A stretch of 35,209 nucleotides of DNA from Nemertoderma westbladi (lineage: Eukaryota > Xenacoelomorpha > Nemertodermatida > Nemertodermatidae), in NCBI GenBank assembly GCA_032718475.1, contig JAUCBJ010007782.1, forward strand, positions 1 through 35,209, given 5' to 3'. The notes beneath the pieces were generated by a model. The model ran no database searches. It was given only the letters and a program-made list of their open reading frames with translations, and was not told where the DNA came from. Within the stretch, counting starts at the first letter, position 1, and each line of letters starts with the position of its first letter. Positions 1 through 9,240 of the stretch are shown here, in pieces. A program made the position numbers and the translations under genes.

Positions 1-414
1 ACACCAAATCTCTGGATGGCACATTCACAAGAATGCTACGCCGGGTACATTGTGTCAAGTACAATATACACATCTCCAACCAGACACTATATAACATTGG
101 AGGTGTCTCATTGGTTCCCCCAAGCTTGACACTAGAACAAAATCGCCTCCGCTTTGCAGGACATTGCTTTCGCCGTGAGGACCAGCCAGTGCATAATCTT
201 GTACTTTGGCAGCCTCATGGAGTGAATAAGCATGGTGGACAGCCCATGACTTTCTTGAGACGCATCTTAAAGGACACTGGCCTTAAAGATGCGGATGATC
301 TAGCAAATGTCATGGGTGATAGGGAGTTGTGGCGGCGCAATTTTGTTGACAAGCCGGCACAGCATTCTTAAAAATGCAGCTACAATGCAGCATGCCGATC
401 CTAGTAGTCCTAGT
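1..414 (+). mobile_element. Non-LTR retrotransposon family A, 3' end
   Basis: The window opens inside the C-terminal part of a LINE reverse-transcriptase ORF (frame from base 3, stop TAA at 369-371). It continues into a 3' UTR of about 43 bases ending in TAG/CTA triplets (about 396-414). The same protein end and UTR recur on the minus strand at 21822-23690 and 34901-35209, which defines a repeat family. The zinc-knuckle-like tail (GHCFRRED, then VLWQPHGVNKHGG) is typical of the C-terminus of several non-LTR clades. The clade is not assigned. The element has inserted into the BEL/Pao gag that follows; the junction is near 414. Confidence 0.88.
3..371 (+). pseudogene. C-terminal fragment of LINE reverse-transcriptase ORF (family A)
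   Basis: About 122 codons, cut by the window edge on the left, run uninterrupted to TAA at 369-371. They encode the region C-terminal to the RT domain, including TRMLRRVHCVKYN, RLRFAGHCFRRED and LRRILKDTGLKDADDLANVM. The copy at 21822-23690 has the same protein but stops 40 or so codons earlier. This copy therefore shows the natural C-terminus, ending KPAQHS. The upstream domains lie outside the window, so it cannot be judged whether the whole element is intact. Confidence 0.85.
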
Positions 415-3228
415 ATAGCATTCTGATACTCATGAGACTTACCTAGCCAATCTAATTGTCTACAGATCTCCTGAATCTCATCGGAAAACTCTATAATTCC
501 GCTGCTAATAAACTTTCGGGGCGCTACCAACTTTGCATACAAATACCCAGCTATGTTATTCCTATTACCATACCTGATGTTTAGTGTATCCCAAACTTGT
601 CTTAATCCGTCTGGATGTCCAATAAACTTTAACGCCATTAACTTGGGAGATCCTTCCAAGCACTCGATGAGGAATCTAAGTTTCTCTCCATTAGACAGTA
701 CAGAGTTCTGTATGTTATCTTTGTAATATTCATTAAAAGGTAACCATTTCATCTCATCTCCATTGAACTTGACGATCTCTCCCATCTTTACCGCTTGCCG
801 GGCTTCGGTTCTAGCCATTTGACGCGTAAAACTTTCTTGGGCCATCGTGTTATTTAATATCGAGTTATCGGTATATAAATTTCTCGGATTATGATCAGCT
901 CTATAGGGAATGTCATTATCAACAGGCCTATAATTACTCTTAATAGGGTTCACTATAGGAGTTTCGACTTCGCTAGCAGTATATATGCGTGTAGGCTCCA
1001 CACCTTGCGCATGAGATACTTCAGACCTAACAGGTTGACACATTGTTACTGAGGGTGGTGGTATACCCCTTTTTGTATTTACTAATTTATCGCGTTCGAG
1101 CGCGATACTTTGCTGCACTTCTTGCAACTCTAGTCTACTTTCCCTTACTGTGCCCTTGAATTGCTGAACAGTCTCCTGTATCTGCCCGAGCAGGAGATCC
1201 ATCCCCCGCCGTCTCTCGTCCACCCATTCGACCGCCGAAGCGGGAGTCGCCAACGTTGTAGCGGGCGGACGAGGGACAACGGGCGACAAATTATGAATAT
1301 TTCGCTCGGGGTCCAGGACTTGAACTGTCTCCTGGGCAGTTCTACGGGGCACAGGTAGCTTAGTGCTATGCAGAGGGAATTTAGAGGTAACTTCAGGGAG
1401 TACAGGTGTTTCTATCACCGAAGGGGTGATTTCGAGAACAGGCCTAATTATTTCAGGCTCATCTACTATAGTAGGGAGTCTTTCTATTTTAATTATTTGG
1501 TCTGTGGGTTCTGTACTGCCTAAGTTGGTGTTATTTAGTTGCCTTCTAACAGCTGGAGGCAAATCAGGCAATTTCTGACGGTGGAATGTTCTTTTACGTC
1601 TGCTTAGACGAGATCTATTTCCTTTGCCTTCAGAATCGGTGGTATCGCCTTCCTCAGATGATGTATAACCTTGTCTTTTGGGAGTAGATCGATTCATCAT
1701 CTGCATATTACTAGCTGTTAACTGTTTATTTATGCAGTCTTGATTCTCTTGAAGATTTTCCAACTCCAGTTGGGTGATCTCTTCAGCCGCTCTCCGTTCT
1801 GCTTCCGCCACCGCTGCCGCTTTTGCCTCTGCCGCTGCCGCTTTTGCCTCTGCCGCTGCCGCTTTTGCCTTTGCCTCGGCTTCTGCTTTTGCCTCTGCCG
1901 CTGCCGCTTTTGCCTTTGCCTCGGCTTCTGCTTTTGCCTCTGCCGCTGCCGCTTTTGCCTTTGCCTCGGCTTCTGCTGCTGCCGCTTTTGCCTCTGCCTC
2001 TGCTTCTGCCAAGGTCGCTTTTCTTTCTGCCTCTGCTACGGCTGCTATCTTTCTGTCTTCTATACGTTTTTTCTTTACTTGTTCTTCCTTTTCTCTAGCG
2101 ATGCGGAGTTGTTCATCGAATTTAGCTTGATTCGCCGCTAACCTATCTACATCTATTGCATCCAACACACGCTGGGCTCCTTCACTATTAGGGCTAAGTC
2201 CATCTAGCCTTCTCCTCAACTCTTCATCTCCCAAAAAACGCTGATAGTCTGACAGATAGATGTCAATGGCATCCTTCTTATGCGGTTTCTCTGCCGTCGC
2301 TTCACTTTCCACTTGGGAAGAAGTAGCGTCCGTTGATTCTCCATGGGTTGAGCGCTCCTCCAACTGAGCTTTCCACTGAGCTGCTCCTTGAACCTGGCGA
2401 CTCACCCGTTGAAACCAAGTCTTTACGGCAACTTGCAACGACGTGTCTTGTCTTCTTTTAGAAGCCTCCTCAAAGGCTGATAAGATTAGCCTAATTCGCA
2501 GAATTCTTTCTCTAACTTGATAAAGCAGTTGTCCCTGCTCTTGAGGTCCTTGAGGTTGTTTAAACAGTTGTTTTTCTACTCGCTCCATAGAGCTGAAGAA
2601 TCCTTGTGCGTATCCGGCTGCGGACCTCTTCCATACAGCTGGATCGATGGTTTCCTTGGCTACTCCCATCCGGTGTATGTCTTCCCAGGCAGCTTCTGAT
2701 AAATCAAACGGGAGTCCGGGTCCGGGGAAGTTCCATTGCGACTCGACAATAGACTTCAGTTCTTCCCTCGTGTATCCCGCATAACTATCTCTAGTTGATC
2801 GCTGACTTCTCGCCCAATCGATCTGGTGTTCTTCCACTGCAATCAATAACCTAGTGAGTACGGCTGCAGGAAGGATGAGAAGGGGATCCGTATAAACCGC
2901 ATCCGTCATCTTTGCTCCGCGCTCGGGTGTCAGTTCTACAGTATCTTCGCTACTGGAGCTGTCGGGCCGCTGAGAAATAAATTCTTGGCTCGCGGGTTGT
3001 TGCTGTTCCGCTGCTTCTTGGTCCCGCTTGACCTGAGCTCGAGTGCCTGCCTATGATAGACCTACGATGTTGGACCAGCCTAGGTTCTGTTATTACTACT
3101 GGAGGGATGACCTTCCTCACAGTGGGAGGTGAACTGAACTTACGACTAGACGGTTCTACATCTCTATCTGAGTCGCAGATAGTTACATCTAATAAACTGT
3201 CTGACAGGTTCTGCTTAGTATCAGACAT
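415..3228 (-). pseudogene. BEL/Pao-type retrotransposon gag, frameshifted and truncated
   Basis: The long minus-strand frame from 2909 down to about 415 encodes a gag-like protein. Its C-terminal part (roughly residues 700-830: VKFNGDEMKWLPF, LRFLIECLEGSPKLMAL, then VWDTLNIRYGN) matches the DUF1759 pattern found in BEL/Pao gag regions. Upstream are an Ala/Glu/Lys coiled-coil stretch and a basic SRLSRRKR segment. A likely original start at 3228 (MSDTKQNLSDSLL) lies in another frame. The two frames overlap near 3045-3056, where the downstream frame meets a TAG, so one frameshift separates them. At about 414 the frame runs into antisense LINE sequence, making a chimeric C-terminus that is not gag. 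Any pol region would lie left of the window. The family call is from memory of the domain pattern. Confidence 0.72.
1840..1974 (-). repeat. In-frame 45-bp coding minisatellite in gag
   Basis: Three near-identical 45-bp units (1840-1884, 1885-1929, 1930-1974), with partial copies on both sides, encode the Ala/Glu/Lys heptad-like stretch of the gag protein. The unit is 15 codons, so copy number can change without breaking the frame. The encoded segment should form a long charged helix or coiled coil. The plus-strand open frames over this stretch (Ala/Phe- or Leu/Pro-rich) are shadows of the same repeat. Confidence 0.85.
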
Positions 3229-3365
3229 GTTTATGTATACAGTTGAATGTCTACTGCTGTATTACAGTCTGAGCAAGTCTAGTAATTCAGTATTAACTGC
3301 TAGCCTAGTAATTAATTACCGATACTGCTACTCAGTGTAGCGTGATATATATATAATATATTAGA

Positions 3366-3611
3366 ATACCGGTATACTTATAGTATATATAACTATATAA
3401 GTATTATTACAGACTAGGTTTATCACAGAATACCGGTATAATTTTAGCACAAATATATATAAATATATAATAGGCCTATCGGGAATACCGGTATACAGCT
3501 TACAGTTTGTAGTATATATAATTCTGGAATAGAATTAATTACAAGTACCGGTATAATTTCAGCCTAGATTTATAGAAATAAAGATAATAGGCCTATCGTA
3601 AATACCGGTAT
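3366..3611. repeat. Five spaced palindromic ATACCGGTAT motifs
   Basis: The 10-bp palindrome ATACCGGTAT occurs at 3366-3375, 3430-3439, 3485-3494 and 3602-3611. A one-base variant (GTACCGGTAT) is at 3546-3555. Spacings are 55-64 bases within very AT-rich sequence. The flanks also share words such as TATATATAA and TAGGCCTATCG. This suggests a degenerate tandem repeat of about 60 bp, or a row of protein-binding sites. Confidence 0.65.
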
Positions 3612-4154
3612 ATTAATTATTTTAAATAATTGAATTTCTGTATTTTAGGGTTACTTGGTTACTTTACTTACTTTATTACCGTTATTTGAGCAGTAATCCA
3701 ACTGATATTGAGACCTAATGGTTGTATGGTAGGCCTACTATTTATAAATCGTTAGATTTGATTTATAATATATATATACCCGTTTTAATGGGTTTTGTCA
3801 ATGTTTGAAATAAATGTTATTATTTCTGGGGAACAATCACTACACAAAGCGGTGCGCTTTCAGTGAAGTGTTACTTATAGGACACTAAAACAAATAATGC
3901 TAATTTACCTAAGTTACTTAATACTACAAATTACGTACAATTCGGGTGAGATTACAATCTCTAAATAAACACAAAAATTTACAAAAACACAAAATACGAA
4001 TTTTCAGGGTAATTTTACAAGAAGTCTACAAACCAGCCTAACAAAGGGTTAGAAATCTGGTTATTACAACGGACAGGGTACTGCGGTATTTGAAAATAAT
4101 ACGTAGTAGTAAATACACTGCGTTGTCCAGATAGGAAAATACCACCGCCTGACG

Positions 4155-4178
4155 ACCTATAGCCGTATCGCTATAGGT
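4155..4178. other. Perfect 9-bp hairpin
   Basis: ACCTATAGC (4155-4163) pairs exactly with GCTATAGGT (4170-4178) across a six-base loop. It lies in the putative leader/LTR region of the BEL/Pao element. No terminator or RNA family is recognised. Confidence 0.5.
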
Positions 4179-4549
4179 TCTACGTTATGTATCACGGAGT
4201 GTTCCTACCTAGAAGTTAATAGAGCTAATCGAACGTGCCTATCAACCACTTTACAACACAAATATAATGCCTACACTAATTACTTTCGGAAAGCACTGTA
4301 CACTAAACCCTAAATTAGGTACGAGTACTTGTACAACAGATAATCAGTAGTTAAATATACTTGAACAGCTAAAAGAACCACGGCATCTGCTGGAGTGACC
4401 GGTGCACAAAATCACCAGTCTTTACCTACGCCAAGCAGCCCGTGTAGTACCGGGGTTAATTTAACTATAGCGGTATGTATTAACAAACACAATTACTGTA
4501 GGAACAAACTTGGGGAATGAATGTTGCGAATAATCGCATAAACTCTGAA

Positions 4550-5124
4550 TAATAAATATTACGCTACGCGTACAAACTACTCAAACAAAATGCAGACGAA
4601 ATACCGACAGACTACTATCAAGCCTAAACAAACTACGGTATATGCAGACTCCGAAATGATTAGGTAGTATGCGTTCTAACTCAGTAGTACGACTTATTCT
4701 TTAGTTGGGGGTTTACCTTACAGCATTGGCTGCCCCTACTTCCTAACCGTTCTTTATCGGACAGAGGCCCTACACATACTGCAATCCGTTCAGACCTAAT
4801 AACAGCCAGACAACTATCCAGCCTACAAATTATCTAAATAAATATTATACGCTACCCGTACAGACTTACACAAACAAAGTACAGACTCAACGATGGCAGA
4901 CTACTCACAAGCCTAAATAAACTACAGGACATGCAGACTCCGAAATGATTAGGTAGTATGCGTTCTAACCCAGTAGTACGACTTATTATTTAGTTGGGGG
5001 TTTACCTTACAGCATTGGCTGCCCCTACTTCCTAACCGTTCTTTATCGGACAGGTGATCTACACACACTGCAATCCGTTCAGACTTAACAGCAATCAGAC
5101 AACAGTTCAACCTACAAATTGTCT
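4550..5124. repeat. Two-copy tandem duplication, unit about 286-289 bp
   Basis: Copy 1 (about 4550-4835) and copy 2 (about 4836-5124) are directly adjacent and nearly identical through their central part. For example, the segment starting ATGCAGACTCCGAAATGATT is at 4642 and 4931. Small substitutions and indels near the ends show the duplication is not brand new. No coding potential is apparent. Repeated blocks of this size are common in retrotransposon LTRs and leaders, but the context does not prove it here. Confidence 0.85.
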
Positions 5125-5295
5125 GTACAATCTGATCAGGCATACACGCCTTCTGTTCAATATTGACCTACAAATAAATAAAACTGACAGAAATAAGTAA
5201 GCTCCAAAAGAAACAAGGGGTGTACAGTCCCTAATCTCTTAAACAGCCTACCGGTATGCAACAATCAAATCGAATAATACTAATGTACTTATACG
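5125..5295. other. Spacer without recognisable features
   Basis: AT-rich sequence between two tandem repeats. It contains one further CCGGTAT word (5250-5256) but no gene or RNA that I can identify. Confidence 0.4.
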
Positions 5296-5431
5296 GAAGT
5301 ACCGGTTAGGACAGTTGGGCCTACGGACCTACAGAAGTACCGGTTCTGGCAGTTGGACCTACGGACCTACGGCAGTACCGGTTCTGGCGGTTGGGCCTAC
5401 TGACCTACTGAAGTACCGTTCAGGTTTACCG
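5296..5431. repeat. 38-bp minisatellite, three and a half copies
   Basis: Units start at 5296, 5334 and 5372, with a partial fourth from 5410. Each begins with the word AAGTACCGGTT and contains GGCCTAC or GGACCTAC. The CCGGT core is shared with the palindromes at 3366-3611, so the two repeats may be related in sequence or origin. Confidence 0.85.
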
Positions 5432-5449
5432 GTTGACCGGTACTTTCCA

Positions 5450-5506
5450 CTTTATTGCTTACTGCAATAAAGAAGCTATATTCGTTATTGTTCTTACCAG
5501 AACAAT
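5450..5506. other. Two consecutive perfect hairpins
   Basis: CTTTATTGC (5450-5458) pairs with GCAATAAAG (5464-5472). ATTGTTCT (5487-5494) pairs with AGAACAAT (5499-5506). The first stem contains AATAAA on one strand and TTTATT on the other, so it could act as a polyadenylation hairpin in either direction. That role is only a suggestion. Confidence 0.45.
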
Positions 5507-6350
5507 ATTAAACTGTATTTAATGCCTACACTGCAATACAGACATATATCCGTTATTGTTCGCGCTTTCAGACCTTTGGCAGTTTAACCCGCCAAATTAG
5601 GATGTCTTCTAGATAATAAATCACTTTTAGCCTATGACAAGTATTTAATTCACTACACTAGTCGAAACCAATCTGTGCGCGATCATTCACCCGCTGGATA
5701 TACCCGGGAGATTGGGTTCGACGGCTTAATCTTATTGCTATGTAAGCTTAATGTATTATTCGACTGACAGTATTATATAATCTCTGACAATATTATTCAC
5801 CTTCGGGGAATATTAACAGTTCCTTTAGGACGTGGCGCTCTATCTATATACACAGAGTTATGACTTAAACTACTCACAACGATATGGCTTAGTTATAATT
5901 CACATATATGGCGCATTCTTTAGGAAATGCTTCGTTATCAGTATCACTCATACACAATGCTGCACAATACTGCACACTGATCTGCCGATCTTCACTGATT
6001 TTAGTTATATATAAAAGGAACACAGACCGACTCATGTAGGGTCTATCAAATAACATTAGATTCACTTCAAACCACTTTAACATAAGTCACAATCGTTATA
6101 TGTAACCTTTCTCTCTTACCTTCGGTATATCAAGAATATTGGGTTTTCGGGGTTATTTATCGTTATTCCAAATATAATAATTCATCAACCATATTATGAA
6201 GAACTGACAGTAAATAGCAGTATAACAATATAAAAGTATGCACAGGTATGTTTGATTAGGTATGTTGAGTTGCATGAGTTGTGACAATCAGTCATCAGTT
6301 TGGATTGATAACGGATATATGTCCTTATAATTAAGCCTACTAGTGTAAGG
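5507..6350. other. AT-rich spacer, no gene seen
   Basis: Short open frames of about 60 codons on both strands (5832-6083) lack domain-like composition and overlap one another antisense. I see no RNA gene or repeat with confidence. Confidence 0.4.
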
Positions 6351-6476
6351 CACAGAGAAAGAGCATAAAAATTCCAAAGCCGCTCTCTTCCTGGCTTAGA
6401 ATCACAAAAAACACTAAAAACTGATAAGAATAACCTTATTTACAAAAGCTTCCACCCACCACAGAGAAAGAGCATA
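6351..6476. repeat. 17-bp direct repeats flanking a 92-bp segment
   Basis: CACAGAGAAAGAGCATA occurs exactly at 6351-6367 and 6460-6476. Exact flanking repeats of this length look like a target-site duplication around a short insertion (6368-6459). The insert has no recognised SINE promoter or TIR. It could equally be a microduplication. Confidence 0.5.
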
Positions 6477-6544
6477 CAGATAGGAAAATTCAGTTCAGTA
6501 GATCTGTGATAGGTCGAAATCAAAACCAACTCAAATCCTATTGG

Positions 6545-6795
6545 CAGGTACAGAAAGCAGGGCTGTGGAGCAACCTTCCCAAGCTGGTTGGACGATCAAA
6601 CATAGCCCAGATCCCTTCGCACAGCAAATCAGCCAATCAGCCGGTAGCTTGCACTATTCGAGTTATAGATCCCTTTTGAGAGTATTCCAGCGCCTGGGGG
6701 GAACTGGTTAGCAAGGCGAACGAATCAGTTATCCCACAAAAGCTTTTACAGTAATGCAGCTGCAATGCAGCATGCCGATCGTAGTAGTAGTCTAT
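6545..6795 (+). mobile_element. GC-richer fragment ending in the family-A LINE 3' tail
   Basis: Bases 6750-6795 reproduce the 3' UTR seen at 372-414 (TGCAGCTGCAATGCAGCATG, then GCCGATC and TAG/GTA triplets). The sequence before it (about 6545-6746) is unrelated to the family-A ORF. It carries an open frame with one internal TGA (about 6679-6681) that ends in TAA right at the shared UTR, in the same position as the family-A stop. Either this is a different LINE ORF joined to the same UTR, or a SINE that uses the LINE tail for mobilisation. No A or B box is clear. Confidence 0.55.
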
Positions 6796-7440
6796 GTCTG
6801 CCGGTTCGTCAAGATATTCTTAGATGGTGACTCGTTATGGGGATTAACGATTTTTCAATATCTTACCGTATTCATCACTAGCCAGACCAGCCAGCCAACA
6901 CAACAATATCGCCAGACACAAAGATTGACCCACCTCCAACAAAGCCATTACACCCTTATATCATCATATGTATCTCTTGACTTTAAGTTTAAACCTTCCC
7001 GCGAAAAAATTGTCTGTTAATATGTAAGAATATTTTGTCCATGTATATAGAGCAACTCGAAAGCACAATCATTCTAAGATTATTGCTATGGGGGTTTTAC
7101 TGGTCGCGGATTTCATTTCGATTGTCAGATTTAAGATTTGATGTCTTCCAAATTGTCTGTTCGGCTGTCAGATATATTTTGACGGACAGACTGACAGGTA
7201 GTACATTTCAATACTGATATCAAATTAATTCACGCACCAAGAAAACCCATATAGGAATTTTTTTAGACCGATGGTATGTTTTCTATTGTTTTGGAGACAT
7301 ACTACAGTACTGACGGACAGACCGACAGTAAATCGGACAGACAGCCATATCTCGCGAAGTAAGACATACTTGGCTATTTTCACATTTGGAATATTGATTA
7401 CATCTGCTCTAGATCAAATAAAAATCGGTCAAGTAAACCA
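6796..7440. other. Spacer with GACAG-rich patches, no gene seen
   Basis: Related words of the type GACGGACAGACYGACAG occur near 7180-7197 and 7311-7328. They suggest remnants of one duplicated sequence. The open frames here (60-88 codons) are not domain-like. Confidence 0.4.
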
Positions 7441-7510
7441 GTCGGCAATGACGTCCAGGTGGGATCGAACTGGTGAGCTCCGGGTTGGAAGTCTGACGCT
7501 CTAACCATTC
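7441..7510 (-). mobile_element. tRNA-like SINE segment, minus orientation
   Basis: On the minus strand this segment reads like the head of a tRNA-derived SINE. A GGTTAGAGCG A-box-like stretch is followed by an AGTTCGATCC B-box-like stretch. It matches the plus-strand segment at 7713-7783 in inverted orientation over about 70 bases with a few differences. The acceptor stem and a LINE-like tail were not found. Confidence 0.55.
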
Positions 7511-7543
7511 ATCATTGTGGCCGTTGGTTTCATGGTTAATACA

Positions 7544-7564
7544 CGCTACCCTTTTATTGTAGCG
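7544..7564. other. Short hairpin between the inverted SINE segments
   Basis: CGCTAC (7544-7549) pairs with GTAGCG (7559-7564). It lies between the two inverted SINE segments, so the whole 7441-7783 interval could fold back on itself. Confidence 0.35.
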
Positions 7565-7702
7565 AGTGGTTAAAGTCGGCCAAGTACTGTAGGGTTGAGC
7601 ACAGTGGCAGTATATGATGGTATAACAGATGGGAGGCCACGAGTAGGTAAATTGCGGACATAAAATGTATCAGTTAGTATTTCCAGGTCTATCTTTTACC
7701 TG

Positions 7703-7792
7703 AACCGCTAGCTGAATGGTTACAGCGTCAGACTTCCAACTTGGAGGTCACCAGTTCGATCCAACCTGGACGTCATTGCCGACTTTGCAAAA
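7703..7792 (+). mobile_element. tRNA-like SINE segment, plus orientation
   Basis: An A-box-like TAGCTGAATGGTTACAGC (about 7709-7726) is followed after about 27 bases by a B-box-like AGTTCGATCC (7753-7762). This is the order and scale of an internal RNA polymerase III promoter. It does not fold as a clean standard tRNA and lacks a convincing acceptor stem, so it is called SINE-like rather than a tRNA gene. Confidence 0.58.
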
Positions 7793-8186
7793 GCTGCGCC
7801 CAACAAAAGTTATAATAATGTGAAACCACTCATTCACCCATAACACCAATAAAAATGGTCATGTCAGGAATGTTTTACTTGAAAAATTATTCCGGAGCTT
7901 CCTACACTGCAATCTTCTAAAAGTCTCAAAACCGCGAACCCTGACTGATAGATTCGCCAGTAGTACCCCAGAAAGACAAGGCCATACTGGTTCAGAATGA
8001 AGCTACTCCACTCACCAAAAAAGGTTATCGTTCCATACCTGCCTCCGTCAATAAAAGTATACCAGAGCTCTTTCAGACACAAGTTACCATTTCGTCATCA
8101 CAGAACCTAGCCACTCAATCGATCAGTAGTAACCCACTAACAACAAAGACAGATGTTCGCAGTATGGATCCGTCACCTCAGGTCCC
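7793..8186. other. Spacer, no gene seen
   Basis: A 72-codon minus-strand frame (7864-8082) is open but has no recognisable motif or related copy in the window. Nothing else stands out. Confidence 0.35.
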
Positions 8187-8319
8187 AATCGTTTGATTTG
8201 TGGGGTTTAGATGCAGGCATAATCGTTTGATTTGTGGGGTTTACAAGCATGCAAATCGTTTGATTTGTGGGTTTTACAAGCATGCAAATCGTTTGATTTG
8301 TGGGTTTTACAAGCATGCA
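8187..8319. repeat. 33-bp tandem repeat, four copies
   Basis: Units begin with AATCGTTTGATTTGTGG at 8187, 8221, 8254 and 8287. The first differs most in its second half and is 34 bp. The units abut without unique spacers. The short frames over it on both strands are repeat-driven. Confidence 0.9.
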
Positions 8320-8593
8320 CATCTTCAGAATGCTGACGGCGAACTCCGTTGTCATAAAGTTAATGATGATGATATCTGCCCTGGCTCTGGCTCCTTCCAA
8401 CATCAACTTAATGACAACAATAAAACTATTGGTATTGCTTCAGCTACACCCACCCCCTCTAAGTGATTGCCCCTATGGTATTCCACCATCTATTTCACCA
8501 GTAGTGCTTACTCCCCATGACATTCTTGCCATCATCGTTCTGCCAGGTGTAGGGTGCTCTCTGTAGCAGAGATAGCAGAAGCCAGAAAGATTA
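8320..8593. other. Spacer, no gene seen
   Basis: Frames open across the end of the 33-bp repeat extend into this stretch, but no domain or splice-like arrangement is visible. Confidence 0.3.
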
Positions 8594-8612
8594 AGCACAA
8601 CATTGGGGAATA

Positions 8613-8716
8613 TTGTGTTTGGTACACACCTATTTCAATTTTTTGGCAAAAATTTTTAATAAAAAAAAATGAATGAATGAATGAATTTCGCAGATATAGG
8701 TGTGTACCAAACGCAA
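8613..8716. mobile_element. Short TIR unit 1
   Basis: The left end TTGTGTTTGGTACACACC (8613-8630) and right end GGTGTGTACCAAACGCAA (8699-8716) are inverted copies with one difference. A TA precedes the left end, but none follows the right end. The interior is AT-rich with an ATGA microsatellite near 8669. It looks like an internally deleted relative of unit 2. Confidence 0.7.
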
Positions 8717-8734
8717 AAGTGACTCACTTTAGTA

Positions 8735-9240
8735 TTGCGTTTGGTACACACCAATTCATTAAAAAAAAAGACAAGTTTGGATATATTTTTTATAAGAATG
8801 TAGAAAATTTAAGGAAAAGAAAAACATCAATTGTAATTGGATAAATATAAATAAAAATTAACTAATTAAGAGAAAGTTTACATATAAAAGAATAAATCAC
8901 AGTAGTAGAGTTCTTTAAACGAAAAAGTTCAATTTATAGTTTCATTTGTCTTTTAACTGATTGCAGTGAATGCGCAGCCAAGCAACAAAGGGAGATTGTG
9001 GGTTTCTGCTATCGCGTCCGCAGTTGCCAAGAAAAGTGGCAAACTGTATCTTGTTTCGGCTCACAACTTCACCTTTACAAGCGACTTGCCAAAACTGCCT
9101 TCAAAGTCGTCGCTTGAGGCCCGCATGTACAGCTTCAATATGATTAGTGTGTATTAAGCTACAATTAACTATATTAAATAGTACAATGAAATAAAAATAA
9201 AACTTTGAAAAAAATTGAAATAGGTGTGTACCAAACGCAA
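8735..9240. mobile_element. TIR unit 2 with TA target-site duplication
   Basis: TTGCGTTTGGTACACACC (8735-8752) and its exact inverse (9223-9240) are flanked by TA at 8733-8734 and 9241-9242. This fits a Tc1/mariner-like or other TA-targeting DNA transposon. At about 506 bp it is too short for a transposase and is probably non-autonomous. The interior includes a coding-like stretch (8967-9157). Confidence 0.75.
8967..9157 (+). pseudogene. Exon-like coding fragment inside TIR unit 2
   Basis: Within AT-rich TIR unit 2 this stretch is clearly richer in G and C. It follows a splice-acceptor-like TTTTAACTGATTGCAG (about 8951-8966) and stays open for about 62 codons to TAA at 9155-9157. AATAAA-like words follow near 9190. 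The arrangement resembles a terminal coding exon with its polyadenylation signal. I do not recognise the peptide, which includes KGRLWVSAIASAVAKKSGK. It may be the last exon of the parent transposase or a captured host exon. Confidence 0.4.

Larger units (their letters stand above)
3229..4549. other. AT-rich non-coding spacer upstream of gag, possible BEL/Pao leader or LTR
   Basis: No convincing coding region is visible. This lies on the 5' side of the minus-strand gag, where a leader and LTR would be expected. I could not find a primer-binding site or matched LTR ends, so the LTR is not delimited. Small structures are present: palindromic CCGG motifs at 3366-3611 and short hairpins at 3846-3860 and 4155-4178. 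Confidence 0.5.

Noticed and set aside
1740-2141. Plus-strand frames of Phe/Cys/Arg or Leu/Pro repeats
   Set aside because: Antisense shadows of the Ala/Glu/Lys repeat in the gag frame.
3229-6240. Full BEL/Pao LTR annotation
   Set aside because: The region is in the right place, but no TGT/ACA ends, primer-binding site or second LTR copy could be matched in the window.
7703-7792. Functional tRNA gene
   Set aside because: A- and B-box-like words are present, but no proper acceptor stem is visible and a second diverged copy exists, so a SINE is more likely.
8187-8319. CRISPR-like 33-bp repeat
   Set aside because: Repeats are head-to-tail with no spacers.
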